DNA from: Campylobacteraceae bacterium
GTDB lineage: Bacteria; Campylobacterota; Campylobacteria; Campylobacterales; Sulfurovaceae
NCBI GenBank assembly: GCA_027076905.1
Contig: JALTGP010000271.1
Span: forward strand, 1-48,576
Reading direction: 5' to 3'
DNA: 48,576 nt
Of this stretch, positions 40,394 through 48,576 are shown in pieces. The position numbers and the translations under genes were made by a program. Position 1 is the first letter of the stretch. Each line of letters starts with the position of its first letter. A model generated the notes under the pieces. The model made no database searches and had not been told where the DNA came from. It saw only the letters and a program-made list of their open reading frames with translations.

Positions 40394-41986
40394 ATGCCTA
40401 CTAAACTTACTATTGTAGTTTGCGACCATATCCACCATACTGGGTTGGATATACTCGCAAATGACCCCCAAATAAACCTAATAAATGCTGCAGATGAGCC
40501 TAAAAAGAGGCTCATCACAGAAATTATTCCCCAAGCTGATATTGCCATTACTCGTTCCTCTACTGATGTAGACCAATTTTTCTTAGATAACTGTCATGAT
40601 TTGAAAGCCATTGTTCGTGCTGGTGTGGGTGTTGACAATGTTGATATAGAGGGTTCAAGTAAAAAAGGTATTGTTGTTATGAATGTACCCACTGCAAATA
40701 CCATTGCAGCTGTTGAACTCACCATGACACACATGCTCTCTTGTGTACGTCAATTTCCTTATGCCCATAACAATCTAAAAGTAGACAGAGTCTGGAGACG
40801 ACAAGATTGGTATGGAACTGAGTTAAAAGATAAAAAACTTGGTATCATCGGTTTTGGAAATATTGGTTCACGTGTGGGAAAAAGAGCAAAAGCATTTGAG
40901 ATGAATGTTTTAGCCTATGACCCATACATCAGCCCTTGTAAAGCCACCGATTTGGATATAGGATATACCAATAATTTTGATGATATCCTAGATTGTGATA
41001 TTATTACCATTCATACCCCTAAGAATGGAGAGACTATTGGGATAATAGGTGACAATGAGATAGCAAAAATGAGAGATGGTGTGGTTTTAATCAACTGTGC
41101 AAGGGGTGGACTTTATGATGAAGATGCACTTCTCAAAGGTCTAACTTCTGGTAAAATCCATATGGCAGGAATTGATGTTTTTAATAAAGAACCTGCCATA
41201 GATCATCCTCTTTTAGATTTAAATAACGTAACTGTAACCCCTCACCTTGGTGCAAATACAAAAGAGTCTCAAAAAAATATTGCCATACAAGCAGCAGAAA
41301 ATGCCATTGAAGCAGCCAAAGGCATCTCTTTTCCAAATGCCTTAAATCTTCCAATTAAAGAGAGTGAACTACCTAATTTTTTAAGACCATATCTTGAGCT
41401 TATACAAAAAATGGGTCATATGTCAGCACAAGCAACAAAATCTCCTGTTAGAAGTATAAAAATCATTACAGAGGGTAATGTCTCTGAACATATCAATTCA
41501 TTGACTACCTTTGCTACGGTAGGTATTCTCTCTGAATCCCTTGAGGACTCTGTAAACTACGTTAATGCTGAATTTGTAGCCAAAGAGCGTGATATTAAAA
41601 TTGTTAAAGAGAAACAGATAAATAACTCTGGACTTGAGAATAAAATCACTGTAAAACTCACTACATTAGATGGTACATTTACTGTTTCAGGTACTGTATT
41701 GGGTGAAACCTCTGCACGAATCATAGAGATAGATGGTCATATGCTTGACCTTATACCAAAAGGAACAATGATTCTATTTAGAAATACAGATATTCCTGGT
41801 GTTATTGGAGATGTAGGACATATCATTGCCAGTAATAATCTGAATATTGCTGACTTTAGACTCGGTAGAGATAAACATGCCCAAGCACTGGCAGTTGTAA
41901 AAGTGGATGGAGTTGTTAGTAAGAAGCTAATTGAAGAGCTTTCATCTCTTGAAAGCTGTCTTTCCGTCTCATTTGTGACAATTTAA
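40394..41986 (+). CDS. serA: D-3-phosphoglycerate dehydrogenase
   Basis: RAGVGVDNVDIE, LGIIGFGNIGSRVGKRAKAF, C-terminal ACT domain. Confidence 0.96.
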   Translation: MPTKLTIVVCDHIHHTGLDILANDPQINLINAADEPKKRLITEIIPQADIAITRSSTDVDQFFLDNCHDLKAIVRAGVGVDNVDIEGSSKKGIVVMNVPTANTIAAVELTMTHMLSCVRQFPYAHNNLKVDRVWRRQDWYGTELKDKKLGIIGFGNIGSRVGKRAKAFEMNVLAYDPYISPCKATDLDIGYTNNFDDILDCDIITIHTPKNGETIGIIGDNEIAKMRDGVVLINCARGGLYDEDALLKGLTSGKIHMAGIDVFNKEPAIDHPLLDLNNVTVTPHLGANTKESQKNIAIQAAENAIEAAKGISFPNALNLPIKESELPNFLRPYLELIQKMGHMSAQATKSPVRSIKIITEGNVSEHINSLTTFATVGILSESLEDSVNYVNAEFVAKERDIKIVKEKQINNSGLENKITVKLTTLDGTFTVSGTVLGETSARIIEIDGHMLDLIPKGTMILFRNTDIPGVIGDVGHIIASNNLNIADFRLGRDKHAQALAVVKVDGVVSKKLIEELSSLESCLSVSFVTI

Positions 41987-42006
41987 GTAATTTCTTCTTA
42001 AATCAG

Positions 42007-42052
42007 CATCAAAAATACCCATAAAATTTATATTTTATAACTATTTTTGATG
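42007..42052 (+). terminator. Nested AT-rich stem-loop, candidate serA terminator
   Basis: CATCAAAAATA/TATTTTTGATG 11-bp stem enclosing ATAAAAT/ATTTTAT 7-bp stem, followed by T-rich sequence. Confidence 0.45.
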
Positions 42053-42134
42053 ACTTCTTTTATTTTTATTCAAAAAACTTATAATTCAAATATAATGATA
42101 ATATATCAGGTTATGTAGATATAATAACTGATAC

Positions 42135-42171
42135 ATAATCTATATTTATATTTATAACAAATATAGATTAT
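42135..42171. promoter_or_regulatory. 13-bp perfect inverted repeat upstream of efflux operon (candidate operator)
   Basis: ATAATCTATATTT - 11 nt - AAATATAGATTAT, 38 bp before the TolC start codon. Confidence 0.45.
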
Positions 42172-42209
42172 AAGTATATGAATTTTTTGATTATAAGGGG
42201 AAGAGTATA

Positions 42210-43853
42210 ATGATAAAAAAGTATTTATTGTTTCTGTTTTTACCTTTAGCACTTATTTCAGATAGTACTAAAGGGATAATATCAGATGAAGAGTGGCTAG
42301 GAGTAGGGAAAACAACAGAATCACCAATCCAAACACTCAATACGAATAGAAGTAAAAGGGCTAGACTATCTGAAGATAGCTCCATTCAAGCATTGCCAAA
42401 AGCATCGGACATCAACATTGAATCTGATAGTGAGTGGCAAGAGATTAAAACTCAACTTCAAAAACCTACTATTGTGAGTAGTGATACCATTACCTGTGAA
42501 AACACTGAGGAGAAAGGTATAGAGGGATTACCTCTCTCTCAAGCACTTGAGATTATGAAAAATAACAACTTGGAAATTAAAATTTCCAAATTTAACGAAC
42601 AGATGAAACTGTTTGAGAATAAAATTGCTAATGGCTATAGATATGGACAAGCGGATATCACCTTTCAAGCAGCTCGTTCCAATGATGCAGGAAGTGTTTT
42701 TGGATTCAAACTAAAAAGTAGAGAAGCCACCTTTGGTGATTTTGGAGCAGAGGAGTTTATGAATAATATGGGGGCTGCTCAAAATGGAGATATGGCAGCA
42801 GCAGGACGTATGTATACTGACCCACCTGATAAACTTAACTATCCAGATACAAGAAATCACTTTCAAACAACACTAAACTATCTTATTCCTATCTATACAG
42901 GTGGAAAACTAGACCAATATGACCAAATCACTAAAGCGATGCATCGCATGAGTAAACTTGATACATCAAAAATTTTTACCGAGAAAAACTTTCAAGTTGT
43001 AAAAACTTTTTTTGATATCTCTTTGGTAGATGAGTATATATCAAATCTTAGTAATATTATTAGTAATATTGATAGACTTCAAGAGATAGTATCGGCAATG
43101 AAAGAAGAGGGATATGCTAAAAATCTTGATGAATTAGAGGTAGCTGCTAGGAAATCAGAAGCGGTAAGTATGCTAAATCAAGCCTCCTATAACAAACATC
43201 TAGCCTACCACTATCTCTCTTTTTTACTAAATCGAGATGTTAAATCCATTAGTATAAAATCAGAAAAAGCCCCCATGCCAAAGGTTAATGAGGAGACAAT
43301 TTATAACAATAATATTGATATTAGAAAAGCCCAATTAGGACTGGATATCACTAAAATGGCAATTAAGCTACAAGAGGCAAACTATCTACCACAAATTGGT
43401 GCAATGGCAGAGTATGGTTCAGCGGATAACAATCCCTTTAACAACTTTGTAGATAAAGATTTCTATACCATAGGTCTACAGGCTCAATGGAATCTATATA
43501 ATGGAGGGATGGATAAAAACAACATAGAGAAATCGAAAGTCGAAAATATGAAAGTTCAAGAGCAGGTCAATCTTGCAAAACAGGGAATTCGACTTCAAGT
43601 TAGAAAACTGATAACAGAGATAAAAAGTAAAGATGCTCAAATAGAGAGTTTGGAGACACAGCTTCTTTTTGCTACTAAAGTCTATGAGACATACCAAGAG
43701 CGTTACAAAGAGGGACTATCCTCAATCTCAGACGTACTTATAAAACAGTCAAAAGAGTTAGAGATATTGCTAAAACTACTCACGGAAAAGAATAGTAGAA
43801 ATACAAAAGTATTTGAACTTGACAGTATCATAGATAAAGGAGATAAAGTATGA
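42210..43853 (+). CDS. TolC family outer membrane efflux protein with N-terminal extension
   Basis: Signal peptide; LSQALEIMKNNNLEIKI and LNYLIPIYTGGKLDQYDQITKA, repeated in WNLYNGGMDKNNIEKSK. Confidence 0.85.
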   Translation: MIKKYLLFLFLPLALISDSTKGIISDEEWLGVGKTTESPIQTLNTNRSKRARLSEDSSIQALPKASDINIESDSEWQEIKTQLQKPTIVSSDTITCENTEEKGIEGLPLSQALEIMKNNNLEIKISKFNEQMKLFENKIANGYRYGQADITFQAARSNDAGSVFGFKLKSREATFGDFGAEEFMNNMGAAQNGDMAAAGRMYTDPPDKLNYPDTRNHFQTTLNYLIPIYTGGKLDQYDQITKAMHRMSKLDTSKIFTEKNFQVVKTFFDISLVDEYISNLSNIISNIDRLQEIVSAMKEEGYAKNLDELEVAARKSEAVSMLNQASYNKHLAYHYLSFLLNRDVKSISIKSEKAPMPKVNEETIYNNNIDIRKAQLGLDITKMAIKLQEANYLPQIGAMAEYGSADNNPFNNFVDKDFYTIGLQAQWNLYNGGMDKNNIEKSKVENMKVQEQVNLAKQGIRLQVRKLITEIKSKDAQIESLETQLLFATKVYETYQERYKEGLSSISDVLIKQSKELEILLKLLTEKNSRNTKVFELDSIIDKGDKV

Positions 43854-44668
43854 ATAGAAATATAAAAAAGGGTATACAAAAAATAGGAATTGGTCTATTT
43901 TTAGCCTCTACATTGGGAAATGCCTTAGAGCTTGAACTTGCAGGTTCTATTGTCTCAGATAATCAAAAGATGATTACGAGTAGATATATGGGAATTGTTA
44001 AAGAGATGAGAGTAGCTGAGGGAGACATCGTTAAAAAAGGAGAACTTCTTTATCGAATTGACTCAAAAGAGATTGATTCAAAAAAAGAGCAAGTTGATTT
44101 GGGTATCTCTCAAGCTGAACTTGCTCTTCAGATGAACCGAAATCAAAAGAACAATGTACTTACCAATCTTGGTCGATTTCAAAGGCTCTATAGAAAAGGA
44201 ATGGTTTCAAAATATGAGCTAGAGAATCTCGAACTCGCTGCTGATAACATGGATGATATGGTCTCAATTGCAGAGAAGCAAGTGCAACAAGCCAAAGCGA
44301 TGAAAAAAGAGGTAATGAACCAATATAATTACCTCAAACTAAAAGCACCCAATGATGGTGTTATTATTATGAAAAAACTAAATGTGGGAGAGATGGCAAT
44401 TCCAGGTATGCCAGGTGTTGTTCTTACTGATTTGAGTAAACTTAGTATTATTGTTGAGATATCAGAGAGCAACTTAAGATACATAGAGTTGGGTAAAAAG
44501 GTAGCCATTCAAGTTCCCTCTATTAACTTTAAATCTATAGGAAAAATCTACTCAATTATTCCCAACTCAAACCCTATGACCCATAAGTTTAAAATGAAAG
44601 TTAAATTTAAGAAAAAAGGCAAATCTATCTACCCAGGTATGTATGCTAAAGTCTATATAAAAGGTTAA
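43850..44668 (+). CDS. RND efflux periplasmic adaptor subunit (HlyD/MFP family)
   Basis: Biotinyl/lipoyl-like halves (GIVKEMRVAEGDIVKKGELLYRID; LKAPNDGVIIMKKLNVGEMA); operon position. Confidence 0.9.
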   Translation: MNRNIKKGIQKIGIGLFLASTLGNALELELAGSIVSDNQKMITSRYMGIVKEMRVAEGDIVKKGELLYRIDSKEIDSKKEQVDLGISQAELALQMNRNQKNNVLTNLGRFQRLYRKGMVSKYELENLELAADNMDDMVSIAEKQVQQAKAMKKEVMNQYNYLKLKAPNDGVIIMKKLNVGEMAIPGMPGVVLTDLSKLSIIVEISESNLRYIELGKKVAIQVPSINFKSIGKIYSIIPNSNPMTHKFKMKVKFKKKGKSIYPGMYAKVYIKG

Positions 44669-44670
44669 CC

Positions 44671-46284
44671 ATGCCACAAAATAAACCGTATGAGATAAAA
44701 GATATTGCAGGAAAACTTGCCTTAGGCTTTCTAAGAAATCCCCTTACGGCAATATTAGGGATTGTTCTTATTGCTATTGGTTGGATTGCATTAGAGACCA
44801 TGCCTCGTGAAGAAGACCCACAAATTGCCATCTCAGGAGGGAGTATTATCGTCCCTATGCCAGGAGTTACGCCCAGTGAAATAGAGAATGTTATAGTCAA
44901 ACCACTAGAAAAAAAACTTCGTGAAGTTCAAGGTATTGAGCATATTTATGGAATGTCAATTGAGAATGTTGGGATTGTTAATGTGATGTATTATATCGGA
45001 GAGAATAGAGAGGATTCTAACCTAAAGCTCTATGATAAAGTGATGCAAAATATGGATAAACTTCCAAAAGGAACCATGCAACCCATTATTAAGCCGTTTG
45101 ATATTGATATTGATGTTCCTATTATGACCGTGGCTCTCTATCAGAAACCAAACTCAAAACTTAACCCTTATGATTTTTTAGAAGAGGTTCAAGCCCTTCA
45201 ACATAAAGTTAATGCCATTGAAAATATTGCGAAAACAACACTTCAAGGGGAGCATATTCAGCAGTTTAATGTTGAAGTTGACATGGGAAAACTCTCTGCC
45301 TACCATCTCTCTATGGGTCAGTTGATGCAAGCGATTCAATCACTAGCCGTCTCTGTACCCAATGTTAAAGGAAAAAGCAGTGATGGAAAACTAGTTCTGT
45401 TTGGTATTACCAATGCGATTGAGAGTATTTCAGATGTTCAAAATGTTATTGTGGCACAATATATGGGTTCCCCTATCTATCTGAGAGATGTAGCAAGAGT
45501 TGAGATTGGTATTGATAAACAAAATTTTAGAGATGTGACACTTATTCATAGGAAAGAGAATAACATAAGCAATCCGTTTTTCAAACAAGATACTCCACAA
45601 ATTACACTTAGTATTGCAAAACTAGCAGGAACTAATGCTGTTTTTGTATCTCAAGATGTCGAAAAAATGCTAGAAGAGTATCATCATAAGTTTGAAGAAC
45701 TAGGAGTAGGATACCTTGTGACAAGAAATTATGGAGACAGAGCCAATGAGGCAGTTAATGAACTAATGCATCACCTTGTGATTACAATTATTATTATTGC
45801 CATTATGTTAGTCTTTACACTTGGTTGGAGAGAGTCTATTATTGTCACTTTTTCCGTTCCTGCTATTTTGGCAATTACCCTCTTTATCGCCTATATCAGT
45901 GGTCAAACAATGAATAGGATTACACTATTTGCCTTCCTATTATCCTTGGGCTTACTAGTCGATGCCGCCATTATTGTTATTGAAAATATTCACCGACACC
46001 TACATGAAGAGAGTGCCAAAGATAAAGAGATGGGTGCCTTACTCGTTGAGGCAACAGATGAAGTTGGAGGACCTACCAACGTTGCAACACTTGCTATTAT
46101 TATGACTATGGTTCCAATGGCATTTGTTGGGGGAATGATGGGTTCATTTATGAAACCTATCCCCTACAATGTCCCTGTGGCTCTCTTTGCATCACTTGTC
46201 GTTGCCTATATATTTACACCTTACCTAAGTCTAAAACTACTTAAAAAACCTGAACATGATAAAGGAGACAAATATGGACAATAA
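44671..46284 (+). CDS. RND efflux permease, N-terminal half
   Basis: TM1, porter domain, TM2-6 with LGLLVDAAIIVIENIHRHL; ends after TM6. Confidence 0.88.
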   Translation: MPQNKPYEIKDIAGKLALGFLRNPLTAILGIVLIAIGWIALETMPREEDPQIAISGGSIIVPMPGVTPSEIENVIVKPLEKKLREVQGIEHIYGMSIENVGIVNVMYYIGENREDSNLKLYDKVMQNMDKLPKGTMQPIIKPFDIDIDVPIMTVALYQKPNSKLNPYDFLEEVQALQHKVNAIENIAKTTLQGEHIQQFNVEVDMGKLSAYHLSMGQLMQAIQSLAVSVPNVKGKSSDGKLVLFGITNAIESISDVQNVIVAQYMGSPIYLRDVARVEIGIDKQNFRDVTLIHRKENNISNPFFKQDTPQITLSIAKLAGTNAVFVSQDVEKMLEEYHHKFEELGVGYLVTRNYGDRANEAVNELMHHLVITIIIIAIMLVFTLGWRESIIVTFSVPAILAITLFIAYISGQTMNRITLFAFLLSLGLLVDAAIIVIENIHRHLHEESAKDKEMGALLVEATDEVGGPTNVATLAIIMTMVPMAFVGGMMGSFMKPIPYNVPVALFASLVVAYIFTPYLSLKLLKKPEHDKGDKYGQ

Positions 46285-47986
46285 CCACAAAGCAGGTCTC
46301 TTTGAGAGATTTATCTATTTTGCATTAAGCTCTAAGATTATTAAATTTCTTATTATTATATCAACAGCTATTGCCTTTTTTGCGACATTAACAATGTTAA
46401 CCAATGAGCTTGTTTTGGCAAGAATGCTACCAGGAAAAAGTGCCAATACATACTCAATCTATATAGACACTCCCACGGGTAGTTCAATGTATCAGACCAA
46501 AAAAGTGACCTCCTGTGTCCTAGATATCTTAAGAAAAGAGAATGAAATTCTCAATATGGAAGCTTTTTATGGACAAGGAATTCCTCTTGATTATGCAGGA
46601 CTGGTCAAAGGTTCCAGTATGAAACAGACAGAAAATGTTGCTGAAATATCCGTTAATCTCACAGACAAGCATAATAGGGAAGAGCCATCATTTTTGATGA
46701 CCCAACGGCTTCGCCCTATCATTGACAAAACTTGTTCTAGTGTGATTCCTGGAACCTCTATTAAACTTGTAGAGCAACCCTCAGGTCCGCCTACACTCGC
46801 CTCTATTGTACTTGAAGTACATGGGGACAACATTCAGCAAAATCGAAAACTCTCTATTGAAGTGGCTAAAATTCTCTCTGAAACAGAAGGGCTAGTAGAC
46901 ATAGATATTATGGTAGATGAAGTTTTTGAGAAGTTTAACCTCGTTCCAGATGCTGAAAAAATAGCAAGAAGTGGATTGGGAATGAAACAAGTGAATAATA
47001 TCCTCTATTTGGCTTTTGAAGGGATGGTAATTGCCACTAAAAACTCTGAATACCACTCAAGCCAAATACCAATTTTTTTAGTACTTAGCAAAGAAACCAG
47101 TCAATTTCACTCCAGTTCTATTGATTCATTAAAGGCTAAACTATCATCACTAAATTTGATGAATATGAAAGGGATGATGGTACCTTTATCAGAAGTTGTT
47201 CATATTAAAAAAGTGAAATCAATACCAATGATTATGCACAAAGACCTTAATCGTATGATTAATGTTATCGCTGAAACCGATATGGTATCCCAACTCTATC
47301 CACTACTAGAAGCCCGTAAAACCATGTTGGAGTATTTTTCTACACAGTACAATATTGAAAAAGCTGGGTTTAGTACCTATATGTTTGACCTCTACTTGAC
47401 GGATAAACGAACAGGTGAAAAATTTTTACTCCGATGGGATGGAGAGATGAAAGTTTCACTTGATACATTTAGAGACCTCGGAGCGGCCTTTATTTCTGCA
47501 CTTATTCTTATCTTTTTCCTATTGGTTATTTATTATAAAAGCTTTGCACTCAGTGGTATTATTTTAGTTGGTTCATTCCTCTCACTTATTGGGGTTATTC
47601 TTGGTCACTGGGTTATGGATATGTTTACCCCTCAAACATTCTTCCTCACAGCCACCTCCTTAATTGGATTTATCGCACTGATGGGCATTAGTTCCAGAAA
47701 CTCTCTGCTTCTAATTGATTTCGCGATGGGGCTTATTAACAATGAAGGTGTTGAGAAAACCAGAGCCATTGCGATGGCTGCGGCAACTCGTGCAAAACCG
47801 ATTATGCTTACCGCCGTTGCAATTATTTTAGGTTCTGCCCTACTCGCAGGTGACCCAATATTTGGAGGTCTAGGAGTTGCCCTTATATCAGGTACTGTTG
47901 CAGCCGTTTTTGTATCACTTATCTTTGTTCCTGTTCTTATGGACAATACAAGTGCCATGAACAAAAAAGAGAAAGAGGAGTTTTAA
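46274..47986 (+). CDS. RND efflux permease, C-terminal half
   Basis: Starts at the TM7 equivalent; GISSRNSLLLIDFA TM10-like motif. ATG 46274 preferred over 46256 because AAAGGAG lies at 46261-46267. Confidence 0.85.
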   Translation: MDNNHKAGLFERFIYFALSSKIIKFLIIISTAIAFFATLTMLTNELVLARMLPGKSANTYSIYIDTPTGSSMYQTKKVTSCVLDILRKENEILNMEAFYGQGIPLDYAGLVKGSSMKQTENVAEISVNLTDKHNREEPSFLMTQRLRPIIDKTCSSVIPGTSIKLVEQPSGPPTLASIVLEVHGDNIQQNRKLSIEVAKILSETEGLVDIDIMVDEVFEKFNLVPDAEKIARSGLGMKQVNNILYLAFEGMVIATKNSEYHSSQIPIFLVLSKETSQFHSSSIDSLKAKLSSLNLMNMKGMMVPLSEVVHIKKVKSIPMIMHKDLNRMINVIAETDMVSQLYPLLEARKTMLEYFSTQYNIEKAGFSTYMFDLYLTDKRTGEKFLLRWDGEMKVSLDTFRDLGAAFISALILIFFLLVIYYKSFALSGIILVGSFLSLIGVILGHWVMDMFTPQTFFLTATSLIGFIALMGISSRNSLLLIDFAMGLINNEGVEKTRAIAMAAATRAKPIMLTAVAIILGSALLAGDPIFGGLGVALISGTVAAVFVSLIFVPVLMDNTSAMNKKEKEEF

Positions 47987-47998
47987 CTCCTCTTTTTT
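47972..47998 (+). terminator. Intrinsic terminator of the efflux operon
   Basis: AAAGAGGAGTT-TT-AACTCCTCTTT followed by TTT; overlaps the stop codon. Confidence 0.8.
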
Positions 47999-48090
47999 AT
48001 CAATATTTTAAGGATATTACAAGTGGTTATCAATAGAAAATATGCTACAATACCATAAGATTATATAATAATATACATAAGGCGACATTA

Positions 48091-48576
48091 ATGATAGAGG
48101 ATATTTCAACTACTTATAAATTAGCAGCATCATACACGATTGGTTCTTATATCTTACCAGGAGAGCCAATTGACAAAATTCAAGATATAGTTGAGAGTAA
48201 AATTCAACTCTCAATTATACCATGCGATGAGATATTAGCCAGAGTAAAGTCAGGAGAGTTCGAAATGGGTCTTATCGAATCACCTCTGGAGGATGAAAAG
48301 CTCATATTTAAAGAGTGGATGACTGATGAGCTGGTTGTCTGCTCTAAAAAACCTCTTCCCAATACTTTTGGCAAAGAGGAAATATCTACCTGCAAACTCA
48401 TTTGCCGTCCAAAAGGGACACTCACCAGAGCCTTTGTTACCAACTTTCTAAAAAAATTCAACCTCTCTTATCAAAGTTTTAACTCTCTTGTCGAGATAGG
48501 AAATCCAACAGCCATGATACAGAGTATCAAATGGTCAAAACCAAATACTGTGAACCCGACAATTGCTATTGTTTCA
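48091..48576 (+). CDS. LysR substrate-binding-domain protein lacking an N-terminal HTH (3' truncated by window)
   Basis: KLAASYTIGSYILPGEPIDKIQDIV...ILARVKSGEFEMGLIESPLEDEKLIFKEWMTDELVVCSKKPL reads as the LysR effector domain; in-frame TAG at 48034-48036 with no start between. Confidence 0.7.
   Translation, partial: MIEDISTTYKLAASYTIGSYILPGEPIDKIQDIVESKIQLSIIPCDEILARVKSGEFEMGLIESPLEDEKLIFKEWMTDELVVCSKKPLPNTFGKEEISTCKLICRPKGTLTRAFVTNFLKKFNLSYQSFNSLVEIGNPTAMIQSIKWSKPNTVNPTIAIVS

Noticed and set aside
40207-40548. 113-aa minus-strand ORF across the rpsA/serA junction
   Set aside because: Antisense to two confidently assigned genes; no independent motif.
45940-45990. RND TM4 motif VDAA instead of VDDA as a possible loss of proton relay
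   Set aside because: A single Asp (VDAA) is, from general knowledge, also found in other active RND pumps such as heavy-metal efflux types, so not unusual in itself.

Overview
This 48.6 kb window looks like a low-GC chromosome segment from a Campylobacterota (epsilonproteobacterial, Sulfurovum/Sulfurimonas-like) genome; the assignment rests on gene order and protein character, not on a search. Most of it is housekeeping: polA, pgsA, FabL-like SDR, dapA, M16 peptidase, ABC-F, rpoD, leuA, hemD, argD, pheST, aroA, ispH, rpsA and serA. Accessory content: (1) the tail of an MCE/PqiBC-type operon; (2) a partial heme d1 (nitrite reductase cofactor) cluster of cytochrome c, NirJ, NirF, SUMT, Crp/Fnr regulator and precorrin-2 dehydrogenase, preceded by a near-consensus FNR-type box; (3) a peptide ligase/peptidase cluster of M20 peptidase, two RimK-type ATP-grasp ligases and an unusual leaderless M14 carboxypeptidase, which is the best candidate for an undescribed system; (4) a TolC-HlyD-RND efflux operon whose RND permease is split into two overlapping genes; (5) a REPIN-like pair of inverted palindromes between the fabL-like gene and pgsA. 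No tRNA, rRNA, CRISPR array or transposase gene was recognised. All family calls come from reading motifs in the translations; no database search was run.
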